Assembly (NCBI GenBank): GCA_001464665.1
Contig: LNDP01000024.1
Location: 806,001-870,000, forward strand
DNA from: Acidobacteria bacterium Ga0074141
GTDB lineage: Bacteria; Acidobacteriota; Blastocatellia; Pyrinomonadales; Pyrinomonadaceae
Direction of reading: 5' to 3'
DNA length: 64,000 nucleotides
Position 1 is the stretch's first letter. Every line of letters begins with the position of its first letter. Below are positions 25,815 through 32,308 of the stretch, piece after piece. The position numbers and the translations under genes are program-made. The notes under the pieces were generated by a model that was not told where the DNA came from, ran no database searches, and saw nothing but the letters and a program-made list of their open reading frames with translations.

Positions 25815-26097
25815 CGCTGCCCTCTTTCGAGGTGTCGATCTGTGCCAGCTCGACGCCCTCGTTGAAGAAGAAGATCTTCATCTGGTCAAACAGGAACTCG
25901 TGCGAGTCCGGGTTTGAGACGTCGATGCCGAAGTGGTTAATAAGCTGGTTCTGCTTTTGCAGCCACACTTTCCAACAATCGCCGCAGGTTTCGCCGCCGA
26001 TCTTTTGCCCGAGCTCGGTCGGGATCGGCGCATAGCCGAGCGGTTCGCCCTTCTGCCCGCAGCGGGCACATTTGAACTTTTCACCGAATAAAGCCAT
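25804..26097 (-). CDS. YggX-like Fe(2+)-trafficking protein with extra Cys pairs
   Basis: 97 residues. The segment YAPIPTELGQKI, then WKVWLQKQNQLINHFG and MKIFFFNEG, follows the YggX pattern (PPYPGELGxRI, W..WL..Q..LINE). YggX protects Fe-S clusters and carries ferrous iron. Unlike the canonical family, this one has two CxxC pairs, at residues 10-13 and 38-41, suggesting an added zinc or iron knuckle. A -10 box lies only 6 nt before the ATG. Confidence 0.72.
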   Translation of the reverse strand: MALFGEKFKCARCGQKGEPLGYAPIPTELGQKIGGETCGDCWKVWLQKQNQLINHFGIDVSNPDSHEFLFDQMKIFFFNEGVELAQIDTSKEGSVNW

Positions 26098-26103
26098 AGA
26101 AAA

Positions 26104-26109
26104 ATCTTA
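26104..26109 (-). promoter_or_regulatory. extended -10 box (TGCTAAGAT) 6 nt before the YggX-like ATG
   Basis: On the minus strand TGTGCTAAGATTTTTCT precedes the ATG at 26097. The same TGTGCTAAGATTTT string occurs upstream of osmC near 57150. It lies at the outer edge of repeat element B. Confidence 0.45.
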
Positions 26110-26355
26110 GCACAAACGGCCGAAAGGCATTCCCCGTCCATGTTTCATTTTTTCCAAGGGCCATGCATTCCTGAAACGGTTGAAACGAATGAAAGAAATG
26201 AACCGCCTGAAAGAGTTGAAACACTTGAAACGCCCGGTTCGGCAATGGATCGCCAAGCCGAAATGCGCACGCGAGATTCCGCGCTTCGCCGTGTTTTGTT
26301 TTTTTGTGGGCATCGCGCGTTCGTGAAAACACCGCGAACGCCGGAAACACGCCAG

Positions 26356-26404
26356 TTGGTCTTGGGTGCTTGGTCTTTGGCTTCTGGTCTTTGGACATTG
26401 TTCT
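26356..26404 (+). repeat. heptamer array TTGGTCT
   Basis: Seven in-phase units: TTGGTCT, TGGGTGC, TTGGTCT, TTGGCTT, CTGGTCT, TTGGACA, TTGTTCT. No equivalent array was found in copy A. Confidence 0.8.
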
Positions 26405-26950
26405 TTAATTCCCGGCTAATGGCTTATGGCTAAGAGCTAACGGCTAAAACTAACCGCCCGCCCCATTCCTCCATGCCCGCTATGGCAAAAGTGAATCTCC
26501 CGCAAAGATGCAAAGGTTTTCGTTCCCATCACTATTCACGATTCACGAACCTTCGCTGTCCATTCTGACCACTCCCCGCCCGCAAGTGAATGGCGATCCG
26601 TGAGATATGGAAGAAATGGATGATATGGATGGGGTGAGTTGCGGAGGTGAGGTCCAGATTCCGCATTCATCATTCCGAATTCCGCATTTACTCGGTTCCG
26701 GCTTGAGTTGGCCTTTGGAACGCGGGCATCGTGCCCGCCGCAAGTAGGAACCACGAAGAAAGTAACTAAGAAACCGGAGCTCGCGTTTAGCTTTCTCCTC
26801 TGCCATTTATCTTGTTTCCTTTTCGCAGTACACCCTTCCTACCGGTCGGGTTTCCGCCTTTGTGATGGCCGACCGTGCCCGAGACCCGACCGTGAGGAAG
26901 AGGCTGCTTTGCAGAAGCCCGCACGTAAGTAAGGGCGTTTGATCCAATGC

Positions 26951-26985
26951 GGAATGCGGAATCTGGAATTTGGAATCTGGAATTC
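26951..26985 (+). repeat. heptamer array GGAATNY
   Basis: Five units: GGAATGC, GGAATCT, GGAATTT, GGAATCT, GGAATTC. Confidence 0.85.
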
Positions 26986-27056
26986 CCAAACCCTCTTGAC
27001 ACTCCTGCTAAAATTACCCCGTGAGGCAAACCGCCGCCGGGTCTGGAGCATCTCTG

Positions 27057-28052
27057 ATGGTTAGGACTATGCAATTGCGTTTGTTTTTACTGCCCGTGAT
27101 CCTGTTTTCGTGCCTGGTGACTCAAGCGGCTGAACGCTGCGATGGTGATCTACCGCAACTCCTTCGACGACTTGAAGACGGTACGCAGAAGACAAAGAAC
27201 GAGGCTCTGGCATGCTTGCTTCGGACCGGAGAACTTAGAACAGCGGAATTGGTTCGACTGCTCGATGACAACGATAAACAGATCAGCCTTCTTGCCCAAC
27301 TGTCTCTCCGCTACATCGGGGATGAGGTCGGCATGAGAGAACTCCATCAATGGTACGGCCGACAAACCGGCTCGTTTCCGGTAATCGGCCCAACACCAGT
27401 TCCGTTGCTCGATTGGGATTATCGGTTTATCGAAGCGAATATGTTGAACACCCCGCCCGATAAGTGGGAAAGCCGCGGAGTTTCTTACATCTACGCACTT
27501 GGTCTCGACGGTTCAGAACATTCACAGAAGTTGCTGAAGGAGTTAAAGGTTAAAGCTCAGCCGTTGGCGGTCCGACAGGGTTCGACCCTGTATGCAGCAA
27601 TTCGCCATACCGAACGGATCAAGCCGTGTGGTTCTTCCGATGATGGAAACTTCCTGAAGATCGCAAAAGTGTACGCATTTTTTATTGAGCCCGACGAATG
27701 GAAGCATACGACGGTCAACATGATTGGAACCGATTCGGATGGCTCCAAGGTGCTGGTCGAGTTTTACACTAGTTATGGCCCTCTCGCCGAAGAGGTCGCC
27801 GCGGCTGAACCGTTACTGACAACGACCAACGCTAAAGGCGAGGTCGAAGGCGTTAAGTACGACCGGGTTGCCGTCGTTCTTGTAAATGCGGTCAAGGAAC
27901 AGCAGACCCAGATCGAGACACAGCAGAAACAGATAGAACAGCAGCAGGCGGAGATCGAACAGTTAAAGAAGAAAGCGGCCGAGATCAACGAACTCAAGGC
28001 TCTTGTTTGCGGCCTTAGTCCTGACGCTCAGATCTGCAAAAAACCGAACTGA
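27057..28052 (+). CDS. chimeric secreted protein: HEAT-like N-terminus, S74-type C-terminal tail
   Basis: 331 residues from the ATG at 27057, which gives a signal peptide (MQLRLFLLPVILFSCLVT); an in-frame GTG at 27021 lies in the repeat element. Residues to about 240 are a helical-repeat-like domain (LPQLLRRLEDGTQKTKNEAL) of unknown function ending VEFYTSYG. From there the protein switches to LAEEVAAAEPLLTTTNAKGE and VKYDRVAVV, identical to the tail of the next gene's peptidase-S74 domain, then to a Gln-rich coiled coil and a Cys-containing end. The catalytic Ser-Lys part of S74 is absent. DNA 27784-27874 equals 30984-31074 exactly, so the tail looks acquired by recombination. Confidence 0.75.
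   Translation: MVRTMQLRLFLLPVILFSCLVTQAAERCDGDLPQLLRRLEDGTQKTKNEALACLLRTGELRTAELVRLLDDNDKQISLLAQLSLRYIGDEVGMRELHQWYGRQTGSFPVIGPTPVPLLDWDYRFIEANMLNTPPDKWESRGVSYIYALGLDGSEHSQKLLKELKVKAQPLAVRQGSTLYAAIRHTERIKPCGSSDDGNFLKIAKVYAFFIEPDEWKHTTVNMIGTDSDGSKVLVEFYTSYGPLAEEVAAAEPLLTTTNAKGEVEGVKYDRVAVVLVNAVKEQQTQIETQQKQIEQQQAEIEQLKKKAAEINELKALVCGLSPDAQICKKPN
27784..27874 (+). repeat. 91-bp exact direct repeat shared with the S74 gene, copy 1
   Basis: Bases 27784-27874 are identical to 30984-31074 (offset 3,200). Similarity continues at lower identity downstream (GAACAGCAGACCCAGATCGA against GAACAACAATCCCAGATCGA) and stops sharply upstream. Confidence 0.97.
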
Positions 28053-28210
28053 ACGCCAAGGTAATCGGTCGTGTCGAAAAACAAGATTGGCAATTTTTGG
28101 GAAATGAGCTAATTTAGGAAAATTAAATTTCAAAATGACCGCATTGGCCGACCACAGTCGCCACATCTGCAGCTGTGGTCGGTTTCCTAAAGTACAACGG
28201 AGGAACTCAA

Positions 28211-31200
28211 ATGAACTTAATTTCCCGGACGACTGCTATTTCATTAATTGTGATGGCACTAGCGATATCGGCATTTACCCAGACCACGGAGTTTACCTAT
28301 CAGGGGAGCCTGCAGAACTCGTCTGCACCGGCGAACGGCAATTTTGATTTTGAATTCGCGTTATTTGACGCTTTGTCAGGCGGAACCCAACTTGGTGCGA
28401 CGCTGACGCGAAGCACCGTGGCGGTCACGGCCGGCACATTCGCTGTCAAGCTAGATTTCGGCGGGCAGTTTCCGGGGGCAAACAGGTTTCTGGAGATCCG
28501 CGTCCGCCAGACCGGCGGCGGAGCATTTACTCCTCTTGCACCGAGACAGTCGGTCGGCAGTTCGCCCTATTCTGTACAAAGTTTGAATGCATCAAACGCG
28601 ACAACCGCAATAACTGCGAATACCGCGACCAACGCAACCCAGCTTGGCGGCGTGGCGGCAAATCAGTACGTTGTGACGACCGATTCGCGAATGACCGACG
28701 CGCGGCCACCGACAGCAGGATCGGCGAATTATGTTCAAAACCAGAATGCTGCACCGCAATCGTCGAGCAATTTCAACATCAGCGGAACTGGCACCGCAGA
28801 TATTTTTAACGCCGCGACGCAGTTTAATATCAATGGATCACGTATTCTTGGAAATCAGGGTAACGCCAATCTTTTCGCAGGCTTTGACGCCGGAGCGGCA
28901 AATACGACTGGCAGCGTAAATTCATTCTTTGGTAGGAGTGCAGGTCAATCGAACTTAACCGGCGATGGAAATTCATTCTTTGGAACCTCCGCCGGAAACA
29001 CCAATACTTCCGGTTCCTATAACTCATTTTTTGGCCGCAATGCCGGAGTTGCCAACAGTTCGGCAAATAACAACTCATTCTTTGGAGCCTTCGCCGGAAA
29101 CTCAAATTCAATCGGTACAGCAAATTCCTACTTTGGAGCTAACGCCGGCCAAACCAATTCAACTGCCAGCGAGAACTCGTTTTTCGGGGCGGAGGCCGGA
29201 TTGGTTAACCTGGCGTCCGGCAACTCGTTCTTTGGAAGGCATTCAGGATTATCGAATACGATCGGAGCGGCGAATTCATTTTTCGGAATTGGTTCTGGCG
29301 GTTCCAATACATCGGGGGGAAACAACTCCTTCTTCGGTTCGGAATCAGGTCTCGCGAATACGACCGGCGCGGGAAATTCGTTCTTTGGCAGAAATACGGG
29401 TATAACGAACACGACCGGCAGCAACAACACGATAATAGGCAACGGAGCCAACGTAAGTTCGGCAGGCTTGAACTTTGCAACCGCGATCGGAGCCGGGGCA
29501 GTTGTGTCGACGGACAATACTATCGTTCTCGGTCGTGGAATTCCTAACGATACCGTTCAGGTACCCGGTAATCTAACGGTCTCTGGAGCCTTTTCGGCGA
29601 ATCTAAATGCAGGCAGCATTACCTCTGGAACTCTTTCAAATGCCCGGCTGGGCCAGATCCCGACCGCAAACATCGCGGACGGAGCCGTGACGGCGGCAAA
29701 AATATCATCGGGCCAGGTTGTAAAGGCAATTAACGGGCTACAAGACAACGTCACACTCGCCGCCGGATCGAATATTGCGATCACTCCTGCTGGTAACACG
29801 TTGACCGTCGCGTTCACAGGCGGAAATCCGATCCTAAACCAAACAACGCCTCAGTCCGGTGCGAATTTCAACATCAGTGGTAACGGCACCGCGGGCGGCA
29901 CGCTGTCGGGAAATATAGTCAACGCAGCGAGTCAATACAACATCGGCGGCAGTCGCATATTGAGCAACGCGGGCACGGACAATCTTTTTGCAGGAGTAGG
30001 AGCCGGCCAGGCAAACACGGCCGGCTTTGGCAACGCCTTTTTTGGCGTGAGGGCGGGTGGCTCAAACACGAGCGGCGCAGGCAACGCTTTTTATGGCCTC
30101 GACGCAGGTACGTCAAACACGACCGGCGGAAGCAACACCTTTTTTGGCTTAAGTGCTGGCTTCGCAAATACGACTGGCTCCATCAACGCCTTTTTTGGCT
30201 CAAGTGCAGGCCGCTTCAACACGACTGGCGTCAACAACGCCTTTTTTGGCCGGGAAGCAGGCTACGCAACCACATCGGGCTTCGACAATGCCTTTTTTGG
30301 CGGGGATGCAGGCGACGTAAACACGACTGGCTTCAACAACGCCTTTTTTGGCCAGAGTGCAGGCGACTCAAACACGACCGGCGACGGCAACACAATAATC
30401 GGCAAGAGTGCCGATGTTGCCTCTGGTGGCCTGACCAACGCAACAGCGATCGGGGCTTTTGCACAAGTTGCTCAAAATAATTCGGTCGTGCTCGGTAGTA
30501 TCAACGGAGTAAACGGAGCGACCTCCGACACAAATGTTGGCATTGGGACAACCACACCGAATCATCGTCTGACCGTTGGAACGCAGGAAACGCCGGTTGT
30601 TACGACTGCGACGTTGGGCGTTTACGGAGCAGGAGCGGCGTTCACAATTGTCCGCGACACGACAAATAACGTCGAGGCCCTGTTCGGTGCAGATTCGGGC
30701 GGAGCTCTTTATGGCTCGGTGACAAATCATCCCGCGGTGTTTCGCACAAACAACGCCAACCGGATGATAATCGCTCCAGCCGGCGAGGTCGCCATTGTCA
30801 CTCTCGGCGCTGCAGGCGCGACCGCGCTGTGCCGTAATGCGTCGAACCAGATCTCGACCTGCTCATCTTCGGCACGCTACAAAAACAGCATCAACACATT
30901 TAGCTCCGGCCTCGACCTGATCCGCAGACTGCGGCCTGTATCGTTCAACTGGACGGACGGCGGCTTGGCTGATCTAGGACTCGTCGCCGAAGAGGTCGCC
31001 GCGGCTGAACCGTTACTGACAACGACCAACGCTAAAGGCGAGGTCGAAGGCGTTAAGTACGACCGGGTTGCCGTGGTTGCCGTGAACGCGATCAATGAAC
31101 AACAATCCCAGATCGATGCCCTCACGAAGCGAGTAAATGAACAGAAAGAAGAAAACCGACGACTGCAAGCGCAGATCGATCAATTGAAGCGGCTAATTTG

Positions 31201-31243
31201 TAGAGCAGAACAGGATCCGGAGATCTGTAAGGTCGAGAACTGA
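28211..31243 (+). CDS. secreted GNSFFG-repeat protein with C-terminal peptidase S74 domain
   Basis: 1,010 residues from the ATG at 28211 (ACGGAGGAACT upstream; signal MNLISRTTAISLIVMALA). An N-terminal domain (FTYQGSLQNSSAPANGNFDF) is followed by two similar blocks, each introduced by FNISGxGTA and GSRIL, and each made of about ten and eight 17-residue units of the form N-S/A-FFG-xx-AG-xx-NTTG-xx. Each block ends in NTIIG...TAIGA. The C-terminal SARYKNSI with LRPVSFNW and GLVAEEV is an S74 intramolecular chaperone, whose Ser-Lys dyad cleaves itself after trimerisation in phage tailspikes. Expect a trimeric beta-structured surface fibre; a host or surface target is unknown. Confidence 0.85.
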   Translation: MNLISRTTAISLIVMALAISAFTQTTEFTYQGSLQNSSAPANGNFDFEFALFDALSGGTQLGATLTRSTVAVTAGTFAVKLDFGGQFPGANRFLEIRVRQTGGGAFTPLAPRQSVGSSPYSVQSLNASNATTAITANTATNATQLGGVAANQYVVTTDSRMTDARPPTAGSANYVQNQNAAPQSSSNFNISGTGTADIFNAATQFNINGSRILGNQGNANLFAGFDAGAANTTGSVNSFFGRSAGQSNLTGDGNSFFGTSAGNTNTSGSYNSFFGRNAGVANSSANNNSFFGAFAGNSNSIGTANSYFGANAGQTNSTASENSFFGAEAGLVNLASGNSFFGRHSGLSNTIGAANSFFGIGSGGSNTSGGNNSFFGSESGLANTTGAGNSFFGRNTGITNTTGSNNTIIGNGANVSSAGLNFATAIGAGAVVSTDNTIVLGRGIPNDTVQVPGNLTVSGAFSANLNAGSITSGTLSNARLGQIPTANIADGAVTAAKISSGQVVKAINGLQDNVTLAAGSNIAITPAGNTLTVAFTGGNPILNQTTPQSGANFNISGNGTAGGTLSGNIVNAASQYNIGGSRILSNAGTDNLFAGVGAGQANTAGFGNAFFGVRAGGSNTSGAGNAFYGLDAGTSNTTGGSNTFFGLSAGFANTTGSINAFFGSSAGRFNTTGVNNAFFGREAGYATTSGFDNAFFGGDAGDVNTTGFNNAFFGQSAGDSNTTGDGNTIIGKSADVASGGLTNATAIGAFAQVAQNNSVVLGSINGVNGATSDTNVGIGTTTPNHRLTVGTQETPVVTTATLGVYGAGAAFTIVRDTTNNVEALFGADSGGALYGSVTNHPAVFRTNNANRMIIAPAGEVAIVTLGAAGATALCRNASNQISTCSSSARYKNSINTFSSGLDLIRRLRPVSFNWTDGGLADLGLVAEEVAAAEPLLTTTNAKGEVEGVKYDRVAVVAVNAINEQQSQIDALTKRVNEQKEENRRLQAQIDQLKRLICRAEQDPEICKVEN
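30984..31074 (+). repeat. 91-bp exact direct repeat, copy 2 (inside the S74 domain)
   Basis: Likely the donor copy, since here it sits inside an intact S74 domain with its Ser-Lys motif, while copy 1 has only the tail. Confidence 0.95.
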
Positions 31244-31294
31244 TACCTAATACTCCTCAGGACCGCTGCTAAAGAGCCATATTGATTTCCCGCG

Positions 31295-31342
31295 GATCTC
31301 GGCGGCGGCGGAAAGGCCGAGATCAGCAAAGCCCGGGGCTTT
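31295..31342 (+). terminator. tandem hairpins after the S74 gene
   Basis: GATCTCGGC/GCCGAGATC (31295-31303 with 31316-31324) is followed at once by AAAGCC-CGG-GGCTTT (31328-31342) and ATTGTTTT. The second hairpin touches the stop codon of the convergent gene at 31341. Confidence 0.65.
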
Positions 31343-31892
31343 ATTGTTTTGTGAAGACGAGGGTTGAGGTGTTTGTGCCCATTGGGCCCTCGAGCGAGCG
31401 TTTCACGGTTAGCGTTTTGCCATCAGCGGAGAGCGACCAATCTTCCGTGGAGGTGGCGGTGATCTCGCCCATCTGGCCGGAGAAGGTGCGCTTTTGCGTA
31501 AGCTTGAGCGTCGCTCCTTCGAGCTTTGCGCTGAGCGTTACGGGCACGGGGCCGCGGGGCGATGCGTGGTCGATGGTAGTCTCGCGTTCCTTTAGGCTGT
31601 AAGTAAACTTGCCGTCACCGCCGCCAAAGCGTCCGCCGCCCATCCCGCCGCGTCCGCCGGCCGGGCGCCCACCGCCGCCCTCGGGAGCCATCCGCTTGGT
31701 CTCGGTCGCAACCTCGAGCGAGTCGGCGGTCTGCGCTACGGTCATTGTCATCTGCTCTACCCGCGAGCGGTCGTTGAGCTCGGACCGCTCTTTATCGAGC
31801 GTCCAGGTACCGGCGAAGTTCGGCGCTTTCTGGGCAAAAGCGGCGGCCGTAACAAGAGCGATGGCCGCGAGGATGAATGCTGCTTTTTTCAT
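31341..31892 (-). CDS. small secreted beta-barrel-like protein, unknown
   Basis: 183 residues from the ATG at 31892, with AAGGAGATC upstream and a signal peptide (MKKAAFILAAIALVTAAAFA). The mature protein begins with PNFAGTWTLDKERSEL, has a glycine-rich loop (GRGGMGGGRFGGGDG) and ends with SADGKTLTVKRSLEG: the 'GTW...DGKTL' frame of lipocalin-like secreted proteins frequent in Acidobacteria. Function unknown. An upstream in-frame ATG at 31943 is rejected because it hides the signal. Confidence 0.7.
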   Translation of the reverse strand: MKKAAFILAAIALVTAAAFAQKAPNFAGTWTLDKERSELNDRSRVEQMTMTVAQTADSLEVATETKRMAPEGGGGRPAGGRGGMGGGRFGGGDGKFTYSLKERETTIDHASPRGPVPVTLSAKLEGATLKLTQKRTFSGQMGEITATSTEDWSLSADGKTLTVKRSLEGPMGTNTSTLVFTKQ

Positions 31893-31986
31893 GGTAAATG
31901 ATCTCCTTCTGACGAAGATATTTAGATGCCTGAACGAAGGCAAAAGTCGGGGGCAAGTGTAAAGAAATGTGAGGCGGTCGTCGGGC

Positions 31987-32014
31987 TTGACGCCACGCCC
32001 CCTTCGGCTAGACT
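31987..32014 (+). promoter_or_regulatory. sigma70-type promoter TTGACG-N16-TAGACT
   Basis: TTGACG at 31987-31992 and TAGACT at 32009-32014, spaced by 16 nt. The ATG at 32021 follows the -10 box by six bases, so the start site should fall on or within a few bases of the ATG. Confidence 0.6.
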
Positions 32015-32020
32015 AGGCGA

Positions 32021-32293
32021 ATGGACCTGAAGATATTCGGCACCGCCTTTTTAACGCTTTTCCTCGCCGAGCTTGGCGATAAGACGCAGCTCGCGATCAT
32101 CGTCCTAACGGCAAAAACGGAGTCGAAGCTCGCCGTTTTCCTTGGGGCGAGCCTCGCTCTCGTTCTTGTTTCGCTGCTTGCGGTCTTGTTCGGCGGCGTG
32201 CTGAGCCAATATGTGCCGACCGAATGGCTTCAGCGGATAGTCGCCGTCGCGTTCATCATCATCGGCATCCTGATGCTCTTCGGAAAGCTATAG
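32021..32293 (+). CDS. half-size GDT1/TMEM165 (UPF0016) transporter
   Basis: 90 residues with three membrane helices. The first bears the family motif FLAELGDKTQLAIIVL (E-x-G-D-K-T) that lines the ion path. Full-length GDT1 proteins carry two such halves and exchange Mn2+/Ca2+ for H+; half-size bacterial versions must assemble as dimers or with a second half. No second half is visible next to it. Confidence 0.85.
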   Translation: MDLKIFGTAFLTLFLAELGDKTQLAIIVLTAKTESKLAVFLGASLALVLVSLLAVLFGGVLSQYVPTEWLQRIVAVAFIIIGILMLFGKL

Positions 32294-32308
32294 CACCGAA
32301 GCCGGCGA

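Larger units (their letters stand above)
26100..27060 (-). repeat. composite repeat element, copy B (inverted relative to copy A)
   Basis: About 0.96 kb with no credible gene, the reverse-orientation counterpart of 16080-17600. Read on the minus strand it starts in the leader of the 27057 gene with AGATGCTCCAGACCCGGCGG, passes ATTTTAGCAGGAGTGTCAA, GGAATNY-type heptamers, the 73-nt near-identical block (26801-26873), the REP-like hairpin (26722-26738), ATTCCGC and CATATC-type arrays, TTAGC heptamers, and the GTTTC nonamers (26166-26228). It also has an array of its own, TTGGTCT heptamers at 26356-26404. Copy A's 300-bp insert is missing. Confidence 0.85.

Noticed and set aside
27000-27022. TTGACACTCCTGCTAAAAT as a promoter
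   Set aside because: The TTGACA and TAAAAT boxes are only 7 nt apart, too close for sigma70, and the spacing does not fit sigma54 either; it is recorded only as a conserved edge of the repeat element.
27575-27600. GGGTTCGACCCTG, resembling a tRNA T-arm
   Set aside because: It is inside a coding sequence and no acceptor, D-arm or anticodon stem fits around it.
28919-29430. 51-bp periodic DNA that could be mistaken for a CRISPR array
   Set aside because: The units are in frame, degenerate and encode the NSFFG repeats; no constant repeat separates unique spacers.
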